Below, piece after piece: positions 8,936 to 17,056 of a DNA stretch of 64,000 nt. Position numbers and translations under genes: made by a program. This DNA comes from Methylobacterium radiotolerans JCM 2831 (GTDB lineage Bacteria > Pseudomonadota > Alphaproteobacteria > Rhizobiales > Beijerinckiaceae), in contig NC_010505.1 in NCBI RefSeq assembly GCF_000019725.1, positions 4,820,001 through 4,884,000 on the forward strand, given 5' to 3'. The notes beneath the pieces are model-generated. The model had not been told where the DNA came from. It saw only the letters and a program-made list of their open reading frames with translations, and ran no database searches. Numbering within the stretch: the stretch's first letter is position 1; every line of letters begins with the position of its first letter.

Positions 8936-11566
8936 TCAGGCCCCTGTTCGCTCCCGTGTTTCCGCTCGCAGGACCTCCAGCGCCCTGGTGCGGGCTTCGG
9001 CCATGCCGTAGCGGTGTCGATACCCGGCCTGCCGCAGGCGATCGTTGGGGAAGCGCATGCGCCAGAGAGGATTGCGCAAGGGCAGCGTCCGGTTGCGTAG
9101 GAAATCGTGGAGCCAGTCGACGGCGGCGGGCATCGGGATGACCCGGAAGCGGCGATCGCGGCTGATCGCGTACGCCCGTCGCATGAAGTCGCCGATCCGC
9201 GCATCGCGCGTCTCGTGGTCGGAGAGATTGAAAATCTGCACCTGCCCGGCCGGCCAAGCCCCGCTCAGGGACTGGGTCATCGTCCAGATCGCCGCGTCCG
9301 TGACGTCCCGGACGTAGACGTGATGGGAGGGCCGGTGCGCGGCGAAGAGGCGCTTCGAGAGACCCCAGTCGCGCAAGCCGATGAGATTATGGAGGTCGAC
9401 GACGACCGTGGGGCGCAAGATCACGTAGGGAAGGGTCGCGGCGACCCGCAGGATGGCTTCCTCGCCGGCGAGCTTCGTTCGACCGTAGGCGCGAACGTAG
9501 TCCAGGGCCCAGTATTCGGACTTGACGTCGACGCTGCTGGTGAGAACCGGTGCCGTCTCCGTCATGGTGCGCGTGCGGCCGCTGCCATACACGGAGACGG
9601 TGCTCATGTAGCAGAAGGCCTTGATGCCGTGCCGCTCCGCGGCTTCGGCCAGGCGCCGCGTCGCCTCAACATTGATGGCCGGCATCCGGTCCTGCTTCCC
9701 GAGCTCGGCGGCGAGATGCATGACGGCCTCGCAGCCGCGGACGAGGGCGGCGTAATCCTGATCCGCCGTGAAGTCGAAGGTCCGCCATTCGATCGGACCC
9801 GTGCGCGGCTGCGCCTCGGTCAGGGGCTGGGACGTGACGGCCCTGACCGCGTAGCCGCGTTCCAGCAGGTCCTCCACCAGGATCCGGCCGATCCGCCCCG
9901 TCGCCCCCGTCACGAGGACGCGGAGACCGGTCGGGACGGGCGGGGACGCTCGGAGGCCGGATACCGCGGTGTCGCGCTGCCCCCGGACCTTCAGCGCGTC
10001 GGCGAGACGTATCGCCAGGGCGACGATCATCTGCGTGGGATTGCAGTGGCCTGCCGTCGGGAACACGGAGCTTCCCGTGACGAACAGGCCGTCGATCCCG
10101 TGAACTTGGCCCTGGGCATCGACCACGCCCTTGGTGGCGTCGTCGGACATGCGGGTGGTGCCGGTCGGGTGGGCGACATCGACGAAGCTCACCGGGATCG
10201 GCGCCTCGTCGCGCACCCAGTCTGCCAGCACGGGCGCGGGCAGGCCCAGGCGGGCGAACTCGGAGACGACGAGCCGCGCCGTCTCGCGCATGGTGCGGCC
10301 TTCATCTTCGTGACTGCGCCAGTCGATCAGGGGCAGCCGGCTGCCCAGGTGATCCCGCTGATCGGAGAGCATGACCCGGCTCTCGGGATCCGGCCGCTGC
10401 TCGACCATGCATTCGAGGCTCAGCTCGGAGAGCTTCCGCGGGAAGCCGTTGCGGGCGATGAAATGATCCCGGCAGCCGCGCAGGAGCAGCGGCAGGTTCG
10501 ACGCCAGGGTCAGGACGTCCTTCGCCCGCGGCTTGCCGACCAGCATCCTCCGGATCGCGTCGCCCGGGTCGTCCGGAGCCAGCGTCTCTCCGAGCCACAC
10601 CGCGCAGTTCAGGAGCTGGCGGCTTCGCTGGACGTCCGGGCTCAGGCGGAGCCCGCCCCGGAACAGCCGATCCGCGATGGTGTAGCGGCCGAACCGTCGC
10701 TGCAGGGCGCGCGACCGGCGAACGTCGAAATGCGCGACCGGCCCGCGCAGATGATCCATCAGGTAGCGACCCACGAGGTCAGACGCGTTCCCGAGGCCGC
10801 CCGGGATCTGATGGTCGGAGGCGAGGAGAAGCCGCGCGTTCTCGATCCCGCCGGCACACAGGACGACGCGGCGGGCCGGCAGCTTGACGATCGCGCCGTC
10901 GGGCGCCGCGACCTGAACGCCCTGTACCCTGTCACCCGCCTCATCCACGTCGATCGCGACGACGGTCGCGCCGCTGATCAACGTGACGTTGGCGCCCAGC
11001 TGCTCGTCCAGCTTCCGCCCGAAGCGCGTGTACTCGAACGGATAGGACTCCGCATCGTCGCGGCTGAACTGCCAGAAGAAGGGCAGGAGCAGCCGCGGAT
11101 CCGGCTCGGACCAGGCCGGCCGCGAACCGAACAGCTCCCAGAAGCGCGCGTCGCTGAAATGGTTGCCGTAGGCGAGCCCGAGATACTTGGCCGTCCGCTC
11201 GAGATAGGGATCGAGCGCGTCGCGCTGGAACGGCCACCCGCTCTCCGGGACCCAGGCACGCTGCTCGAAGTCGATGGTGTCGAAGGGCGCGCACCGGCCC
11301 CCCCACGTGTGAGAGCTGCCGCCCACGATCCGGTTCCGGACGGCCCACTGCGTGGCGCGCGGCCGCCCGACATTCACGATGGCATCCAGCGCGTCCGCGC
11401 TCTCCATCCGGTCGAGGCCGCCGCTCTCCAGCAGCACGACCCTCAGGCCGCTGCCGGACAGCTCGCGGGCCAGGGTGCTCCCGGCCGGCCCCGTTCCAAC
11501 AATGCAGACATCGCAAGCCGCATCCAGAAGACCCTCGATTTCACTTGCGGCACGCAGCTGGATCAC
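8936..11566 (-). CDS. Fusion of a GMC-family FAD oxidoreductase and an extended SDR (NAD-dependent epimerase/dehydratase)
   Basis: An 876-residue two-enzyme protein. Residues about 1-530 are a GMC oxidoreductase: FAD-binding VGTGPAGSTLAREL near residue 22, ALLLESGG-type second glycine region, the VVLCAGGIENARLL signature and the C-terminal HPTGTTRMSDD with the active-site pair in GHCNPTQ (His507, Asn509). Residues about 545-876 form an extended SDR: TGATGRIG for NAD(P), MSTVSVYG, and the catalytic YGRTK (about Tyr694, Lys698). Domain order and an apparently intact frame at the junction argue against a sequencing join. A plausible role is sequential oxidation and reduction/epimerisation of a sugar or polyol used in the EPS, but the substrate is unknown. 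It lies 133 bp before the GH16 gene on the same strand. Confidence 0.87.
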   Translation of the reverse strand: MIQLRAASEIEGLLDAACDVCIVGTGPAGSTLARELSGSGLRVVLLESGGLDRMESADALDAIVNVGRPRATQWAVRNRIVGGSSHTWGGRCAPFDTIDFEQRAWVPESGWPFQRDALDPYLERTAKYLGLAYGNHFSDARFWELFGSRPAWSEPDPRLLLPFFWQFSRDDAESYPFEYTRFGRKLDEQLGANVTLISGATVVAIDVDEAGDRVQGVQVAAPDGAIVKLPARRVVLCAGGIENARLLLASDHQIPGGLGNASDLVGRYLMDHLRGPVAHFDVRRSRALQRRFGRYTIADRLFRGGLRLSPDVQRSRQLLNCAVWLGETLAPDDPGDAIRRMLVGKPRAKDVLTLASNLPLLLRGCRDHFIARNGFPRKLSELSLECMVEQRPDPESRVMLSDQRDHLGSRLPLIDWRSHEDEGRTMRETARLVVSEFARLGLPAPVLADWVRDEAPIPVSFVDVAHPTGTTRMSDDATKGVVDAQGQVHGIDGLFVTGSSVFPTAGHCNPTQMIVALAIRLADALKVRGQRDTAVSGLRASPPVPTGLRVLVTGATGRIGRILVEDLLERGYAVRAVTSQPLTEAQPRTGPIEWRTFDFTADQDYAALVRGCEAVMHLAAELGKQDRMPAINVEATRRLAEAAERHGIKAFCYMSTVSVYGSGRTRTMTETAPVLTSSVDVKSEYWALDYVRAYGRTKLAGEEAILRVAATLPYVILRPTVVVDLHNLIGLRDWGLSKRLFAAHRPSHHVYVRDVTDAAIWTMTQSLSGAWPAGQVQIFNLSDHETRDARIGDFMRRAYAISRDRRFRVIPMPAAVDWLHDFLRNRTLPLRNPLWRMRFPNDRLRQAGYRHRYGMAEARTRALEVLRAETRERTGA

Positions 11567-11917
11567 GGTGAGCGGCTCCCGGGCTCATTCCATCGAGACT
11601 ATCGGCGCGGACGCACGGTTGATGCGCGGCGATAATCGTTCAAACGATCGGCGAGTGGCCGATTTTCTCAGCCGGCTTCTGCCAAGATAGGGAAAAATAT
11701 TCGGAGTTCGCGGTGCGAAGCGGATGTGTGCCATGGATAGATCCGCCCCCATCCCGACGCGATGGATGCGCGCGATCGTGCGGACCGTGGTCCACGACGC
11801 GCCGCGGCGCGGTCCGGGTGTTGAACGTCGCTGATGCGGTTCGCAGATGCGACGGCCGTCCAACGGCAGGGGCCGAGGGAGCATGGGGCCGCTGCTCGAC
11901 CGACGGCTGACCGAGGT
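11567..11917. other. Intergenic region upstream of the GMC-SDR gene
   Basis: A 351-bp gap between two leftward genes. An AT-rich patch around 11690-11710 (agggaaaaatattcgg) and a short inverted repeat ATCGT-tcaa-ACGAT (about 11634-11648) lie in it, compatible with a promoter for the GMC-SDR, GH16 and GT2 genes. No open frame here has a recognisable product. Boundaries of any promoter cannot be fixed by eye. Confidence 0.35.
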
Positions 11918-13030
11918 TCAGCATGCCGATTGCCGGATCGCGTCGGCGTGAATGTGCACGACCTTTTCGGCGCTGTACTGGTCAATGTAGTCCTTCCTGA
12001 AATCGGAAAACGACCGTTCTGGCTCGATATTGTCGCAATAATATTCCATGGCTCTGACGAGTCCGTCCTCGTCGTCGGGCGCGACCAGGCGCCCGAGGCG
12101 TTGATCGACCAAGATGTCGCTGGGACCGAACTCGCAATCGGTGGATATGACGGGCAGTCCGCACCGCAAGGCTTCACAGATGGCCAGCGACCAGCCCTCC
12201 CATCGGGACGTCGCGACGAAGACGTCGCTGACGAAGAGCGCTCGTTGCGGGTCGTCCGGGTAGTGGATCAGCCGGACGGCGTCGGACAGGTCGAGCGCCC
12301 GAATCTGTTCCGCCAGCGCCGCTTTGCCGGATCCGTGGCCGACCAGGTTGAGGCGCACGTTCCTGCGCCGCTCGTACACTCTCGCGAACGCGCGAATGAG
12401 AAGGTCCTGGCCTTTCTGGAAGGCGTAACGTCCGACGTTCACGAAGGTGATGACGGCGGGGTCGGGCCTGATGTCCTCGCCCGGAGCCTCGAAGTGCCTG
12501 ACCGGATTGGGAACCCAATACATCGGACGCCTGCATTTGAAATCGGCTTCGAACGCTCTCAGCTGCCGCGGCGACGTCCCGAAAACGGAAGTGATCCGCG
12601 GTAGAACGTAGTATTTCAGGAAAAAGAATTTGATCTTCGATTTCAGGCTGCCGGATTCGCGCCGCGGGTTGCCGTGCAGGTGCATCGTGATCCGCTGCGG
12701 GATGCCCACCCGGGCCAGCCAGAAGACGACTGTCGGCTCGATCTGCGGAACAATGATCAGATCGTAGCGACCTCCTTTGCTGACATCCCGAAAGATCCGC
12801 ATCAGGTGCAGGCGCGACGTGACCGGCCTGAAGATGCTTCTGTAATGTCGCGGCTCCGCCGGATAGTTCTCGTGTTGGGTGACCCGCAGCACGTCGATGG
12901 CGAACTCGGTGCCGCACGTCGCCGCGAGCTCCGCGCCGATCGTGTCGACCACCCGCTCAATGCCGGCAAAGACGGAGGTCCCAGGTTGAAGATAGAGGAT
13001 CTGGAACTTCTCACGATTTCCGGCCGGCAT
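11918..13030 (-). CDS. Family 4 glycosyltransferase
   Basis: A 370-residue retaining GT-B glycosyltransferase. The N-terminal acceptor half begins FQILYLQPGTSVFAGIERV, and the C-terminal half carries the GT4 hallmark: VNVGRYAFQKGQDLLIRAF, then SRWEGWSLAICEALRCGLPV with the E-x7-E motif, then a conserved loop at DCEFGPSDIL. The ATG at 13030 is preceded by GGAAGGAG at good spacing, which decides the start although the frame stays open to 13720 inside the next gene. It follows the Wzz/kinase-like gene by 71 bp in the leftward arm. It would transfer a sugar from a nucleotide donor to the growing EPS repeat unit; specificity is unknown. Confidence 0.9.
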   Translation of the reverse strand: MPAGNREKFQILYLQPGTSVFAGIERVVDTIGAELAATCGTEFAIDVLRVTQHENYPAEPRHYRSIFRPVTSRLHLMRIFRDVSKGGRYDLIIVPQIEPTVVFWLARVGIPQRITMHLHGNPRRESGSLKSKIKFFFLKYYVLPRITSVFGTSPRQLRAFEADFKCRRPMYWVPNPVRHFEAPGEDIRPDPAVITFVNVGRYAFQKGQDLLIRAFARVYERRRNVRLNLVGHGSGKAALAEQIRALDLSDAVRLIHYPDDPQRALFVSDVFVATSRWEGWSLAICEALRCGLPVISTDCEFGPSDILVDQRLGRLVAPDDEDGLVRAMEYYCDNIEPERSFSDFRKDYIDQYSAEKVVHIHADAIRQSAC

Positions 13031-13101
13031 CCCAACCAACTCCTTCCGTTCAGAGCTCCGACGATCCGGGCGCGGACCCGTCGACGGTGCCGGGGCCCGA
13101 C

Positions 13102-14766
13102 TCACGCGCGATTGAGAACGGCGCCGATCACGTTCGCGCCGGCACCGATCAGGCCGTTCACCGCGTCCGACAGCTCGTCGACGGTGGTCCGCCCGGCCTC
13201 GGCGACGATCACCACGACATCCGCCCGACGGGCCGCGACCCGGGACTCGGCCGAGACGGAGAGCGGCGGCAGGTCGAGGATGACGTAGCCGCCCCGGCGC
13301 ATCTGGTCGATGACGCTCTGGAAGATCGAGGAACTGAGGGACACGCCGGTGCCGACCGCCGTGTACGGCGACCGCGACGGCAGCACGGAGACACCGCCGA
13401 AATCCACGAACTTGGCCAAGGCCAGATGGCTGGGATTGATGATCAGGTCGGCCAGACTCGCGCCGACGCCGGCCTTGGAGTCCGGGGTCAGGAAGAAGGT
13501 TCCGGCGCCGTGGATGTTGGTGTCGATCAGCCGAGCGGTCCGGCCCCCCTCCTGCAGTAGGCGCGCCAAGCTCAGGCCGATCAGGGTCGTGCCCGTGCGC
13601 GGGGTGCAGCCGATGAGGGCGATGACGCAGTCGGTATCGTGACCGCGCGCCGAGAGGGCCAGCTGGATCGACGTCCGCAGATCGCGGACACCCGTGGAGA
13701 ATTTGACGTTGAGGAACCACGGCGCGTTGACGTTGCGCAGATCCACCGTCTCGCGGCGCCCGTCGGCGGTCTTGCGCAGGACCTCGGGCATCACGGCGAG
13801 GCAGGGAATGCCGGCCCGCTGGACGAGATCCTGCGGCGTCCGGATCCTGCGGTCGAACGCCTGCAGCAGCGCCACGGCCAGCAACCCGCCCACGAGGCCG
13901 ATCATCGCGCCGAGGCCGAGGATCAGGGTCTTGCGCGGGGCCGAGGGCTTGAGGGGCTGCAGTGCCGCGCCGATCACCCGCGCATCGGCATCGGGGGTCG
14001 GCGCGTCCGGCAGCGTGCCCTCGGTGACGGCCGCCGCGGCGGACCGGGCCTGTGAGGCGAGGGCGTTGACGCGTCCCTGGAGGAACTCGGCGCCGTTCTT
14101 CGCCGCATCGGCTTTGGCAGCGATGGATTGGAGGAGATAGGCCGAGACGGCCGCGTTCGCGACGCGCCGCGCCAGGTTCGGATCTCTGGACGTGTACGAG
14201 ACTTCGACGACGTACGATTGGCCGACGCGCCGGACGGTGAAGCGCTCGGCGAAGTTCTCGAACTTCCTCTGCTGCAGGATGGCCGCCGTCGACGGCGGGG
14301 CGGTCCGCAGCCCCGACAATTCCGAGGCGCTCGGAGCCGGCTCTCTCGGGCTCTCGGCTTCCGGAGGGCCGAATTCCGGATTGTTCGCGAGCTGGAGACT
14401 GTTGAACACGTTCGCCAGCAGCCGTTCCGAGCGGAGAACCTGGAGCTCGCTCTCGGCCCGGCCCACATCGAGGCTCGGCATCAGGGCGCCCTCGGAGGAG
14501 CCCGCGCCCACCGGGCGCCGCGGCTCGAGCAGCAGCACCGCGGTCGCCGTGTAGGAGGGGGTCGCCGTCACGGTGTAGAGCGCCGCGCAGCCGATGCAGA
14601 AGACCACCCAGACGGCCACCGCCAACTTGTGCCGGCGGGCCGCCTTGAGGGCCGCCGAGACGACGGCCAGCGGGCCGTCCTGCACGCCGACGGACGCCGC
14701 CTCCGGGAAATGGGTAACGGATTGGGAAGGGTCCGGCGCGATCCGGGTGGTGTTGTAGATGTTCAT
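13102..14766 (-). CDS. Wzz/ExoP-like chain-length protein with a degenerate BY-kinase domain
   Basis: A 554-residue polysaccharide co-polymerase. The Wzz region (about 35-300) is bounded by two membrane segments (about 49-69 and 279-302), with a periplasmic coiled-coil portion. The cytoplasmic domain (about 330-554) resembles bacterial tyrosine kinases and keeps Walker B (VILDLPPLS, about 493-501). However, the P-loop position reads GCTPRTGTT (about 385-393), so the ATP-binding lysine of the usual GKS/T is replaced by threonine. Walker A' is LIDTNIHG rather than DxDxR, and there is no C-terminal tyrosine cluster. It may therefore control chain length without kinase activity. Its ATG is 1 bp beyond the stop of the GT4-GT2 gene, implying coupled translation. 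Confidence 0.85.
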   Translation of the reverse strand: MNIYNTTRIAPDPSQSVTHFPEAASVGVQDGPLAVVSAALKAARRHKLAVAVWVVFCIGCAALYTVTATPSYTATAVLLLEPRRPVGAGSSEGALMPSLDVGRAESELQVLRSERLLANVFNSLQLANNPEFGPPEAESPREPAPSASELSGLRTAPPSTAAILQQRKFENFAERFTVRRVGQSYVVEVSYTSRDPNLARRVANAAVSAYLLQSIAAKADAAKNGAEFLQGRVNALASQARSAAAAVTEGTLPDAPTPDADARVIGAALQPLKPSAPRKTLILGLGAMIGLVGGLLAVALLQAFDRRIRTPQDLVQRAGIPCLAVMPEVLRKTADGRRETVDLRNVNAPWFLNVKFSTGVRDLRTSIQLALSARGHDTDCVIALIGCTPRTGTTLIGLSLARLLQEGGRTARLIDTNIHGAGTFFLTPDSKAGVGASLADLIINPSHLALAKFVDFGGVSVLPSRSPYTAVGTGVSLSSSIFQSVIDQMRRGGYVILDLPPLSVSAESRVAARRADVVVIVAEAGRTTVDELSDAVNGLIGAGANVIGAVLNRA

Positions 14767-14767
14767 C

Positions 14768-16786
14768 TCACGCTTTCCGCCGGATCTGCAGGGCGCGCTC
14801 GGGTTCCAGCCGTCCCAGGAGCACGTCCGCGGCGCCGCGCAGGTTGCCGCGCAGCCGGCCGCGCCGGTCGATGAACGGCTCGGGGGCCGCGAAGCGCGTC
14901 ACGTTGCTGAGAACGTTGCGGGTGATCTGGCCGAAGACTTGAGACAGGGTCATCGTGCCCTTCCGCAGCATGTATAACGGGTTGACAATCTGCGAATAGC
15001 CGAGCCGATCGCCCGAGATACGGCCGCCTTTCACGCCCATATGGACGCCGCGGGCCTCCAGGCATTTGACGAGCCGGCCGCCCTTGGCCGCCAGAGCGGC
15101 GCCGAAATCGCGGTCCTCGAGCCAGCCGTACAGGACGAGCCGCTCGTCGAATCGCAGCGTGCCGATGGCCGAGCGACGGAACGCCATGTTGCAGCCGTAC
15201 GGGCTGAAGGCCTCGATGGGCGCCGCCGGCTCGACCGGACCCAGCGCGGCGAGCATCCGGTCGACCTCGGTGAAGCGCAGTCCGGGCCCCTTGATGCCGT
15301 CCGCGACGACGTCGCCCGTCAGGCCGACGATGTCCGGCTCGTCTTCGAAGCGCTGCGCGGCCGCTTCGAGCCAGCCGGCCTCGGGGACGAAGTCATCGTC
15401 GAAGAAGACCACGATATCGATCGCCTCGGGCAGCGCGGCGAGGGCGGCATTTCTCTGAGTGGCGAGGCCGGGACGCCCCGTGACCACCGTCACGCCGGGC
15501 CACGTGGCCGCCTCGCCGGCATCGTCCGGGGTGACGCAGGAGATCAGGATGGCGGCGGGCTTCAGGGTCTGCCGATCCAGGATCCGCCCGAGGGTGCCGG
15601 TCACCACCTCGGGGCGGCCCAGCGTCGCGATGGCGACGGCGATGCTCGGCGGCGGCGCCGGTGCCGCGTCGCGCGCCGCCGTCTGCGCGACCGGCCGCAC
15701 CTTCGGCCCGCGCATGAGATCGAGGTAGCCCTGCGCCGAAGCCTCCCACGAGAAGAGGGCGGCCTGATCGCGACCGCGGCCGATCAGGTCCGATCGCAGG
15801 TCCGGGCTGGCGGCCAGGGCGCGGATCTGGGCGATCCAACGGTCCGGCCGGTCCGGCGGAGCGAGCAGGGCCGCCGACCCGCAGATCTCCGGCAGACTCG
15901 CGCGGTCGGTCGAGACGACGGGGCAGCCGCGCGCCATCGCCTCCAGTGCCGGGAGCCCGAACCCCTCCGTGAGGGAGGGGAAGGCCAGGCACAGGGCGCG
16001 TTCCATCAGGTAGGCGAGATCGTGGTCGGTGACGAAGCCGAGGTGGCGGACATTCTCGCCGCGCTTCAAGTCCTCGGCGGCGTAGATGGTCGCTTGGCCG
16101 CCCGCCACCACGAGGTCGAGCCCGAGTTCGCCCAAGGCCGGCGCCAGCTTGAAGAGCAGATCGAGGTTCTTGTGACGGGCGCGGGACCCGAGGGCCAGCA
16201 CGAAGGGGCGTTCCAGGCCGTCGGAGTCCCGGTCCAGGCCCGCCGGGGCTCGGACGGCCTGTCGCGGATCCCAGGCGTGCACGTGCTCGTGCCCGTTCGG
16301 GAGGACGGCGATGTCGGAGGCCCTCACAGAGAGATGGTTCGCGATCTGCCCGGCGGAGAAGGTCGAGACGGTGGCGATCCGCGCGGCACGGCGGGCCAGA
16401 AGCGGCTGGAGTGTCCTGTAGAACGTCCGGAACGACGCGCTGTAGCTCTCCGGCGCATTGAACACGTTCGCATCGTGGATGCAGACGACCTGATCCGTCT
16501 TCAGCGCGGGTGCGGTGTTGCAGAGGTTGAGCAACCGGCCGGGCCACGCGCGCGGCAGGACGAATTGCTCCCAGGCATGCCCAGCCGCGGGTCCGACGGT
16601 GCGGAGCGGCGTGCCCGCGAGCCGGGGATCCTCCGCGTCCGGCACGGACAGCAAGGGGGCGCTCTCGCCCCGCGCGGCCAGGGCCGCGCTCATCGCCCGG
16701 GTGACGTTCATCGCGTAGCGCTGAACCCCGGTCATCGGCTGGGTGAGGAACCGACCGTTGATTCCAAACGATCCGACTGCCGTCAT
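14768..16786 (-). CDS. Bifunctional GT4-GT2 glycosyltransferase fusion
   Basis: A 672-residue protein with two glycosyltransferase domains. Residues about 1-370 are GT4: FGINGRFLTQPMTGVQRY at the start, FVLALGSRARHKNLDLL, then FPSLTEGFGLPALEAMARG (E-x7-E). Residues about 378-600 are GT2: VAIATLGRPEVV, VVTGRPGLATQRNAAL, the DxD-like VVFFDDDFVP (about 460) and GWLEDRDFGAAL. One chain could add two successive sugars to the lipid-linked repeat. Upstream is an AT-rich region with a palindrome, a good candidate for the promoter of this gene and the co-polymerase after it. A GGGAG sequence lies about 15 bp before the ATG. Donor sugars are unknown. Confidence 0.88.
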   Translation of the reverse strand: MTAVGSFGINGRFLTQPMTGVQRYAMNVTRAMSAALAARGESAPLLSVPDAEDPRLAGTPLRTVGPAAGHAWEQFVLPRAWPGRLLNLCNTAPALKTDQVVCIHDANVFNAPESYSASFRTFYRTLQPLLARRAARIATVSTFSAGQIANHLSVRASDIAVLPNGHEHVHAWDPRQAVRAPAGLDRDSDGLERPFVLALGSRARHKNLDLLFKLAPALGELGLDLVVAGGQATIYAAEDLKRGENVRHLGFVTDHDLAYLMERALCLAFPSLTEGFGLPALEAMARGCPVVSTDRASLPEICGSAALLAPPDRPDRWIAQIRALAASPDLRSDLIGRGRDQAALFSWEASAQGYLDLMRGPKVRPVAQTAARDAAPAPPPSIAVAIATLGRPEVVTGTLGRILDRQTLKPAAILISCVTPDDAGEAATWPGVTVVTGRPGLATQRNAALAALPEAIDIVVFFDDDFVPEAGWLEAAAQRFEDEPDIVGLTGDVVADGIKGPGLRFTEVDRMLAALGPVEPAAPIEAFSPYGCNMAFRRSAIGTLRFDERLVLYGWLEDRDFGAALAAKGGRLVKCLEARGVHMGVKGGRISGDRLGYSQIVNPLYMLRKGTMTLSQVFGQITRNVLSNVTRFAAPEPFIDRRGRLRGNLRGAADVLLGRLEPERALQIRRKA

Positions 16787-16929
16787 GCTGTCGCTCTACT
16801 CCCGTCGGAGGCCCGCTTCTTGGATCGAATGCGAGAACAAGAGTGTTTCACCTTTCGCGAGAGCGGCGTGGTCGGGCCCGCGATCTCGGAAGCCGGGATC
16901 GCGCACGACCCCGATCGCACGCAGAAATT

Positions 16930-16944
16930 CTATATCTAATATAG
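16930..16944. promoter_or_regulatory. AT-rich inverted repeat CTATAT-cta-ATATAG
   Basis: A perfect 6-bp inverted repeat with a 3-nt centre inside an AT-rich island (about 16925-16975) in otherwise GC-rich DNA. It lies about 145 bp upstream of the leftward GT4-GT2 gene and 113 bp downstream of the preceding leftward gene. The composition suits a promoter or a regulator site. No known consensus is matched, so the role is inferred from position only. Confidence 0.35.
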
Positions 16945-17056
16945 GCAAAAAATCGCGGCGCTAATTATTTTATAGCCAGCGCTTCGACTTTCTACAAGAA
17001 AATCCGAATGCAGAAGCGGCGGCCTGAGCGCTGCATTCAACGGCACCTGGAAGTCC

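Noticed and set aside
9107..11635. 842-codon rightward open frame opposite the GMC-SDR gene
   Set aside because: Low-complexity antisense translation, whereas the leftward frame has complete GMC and SDR motifs.
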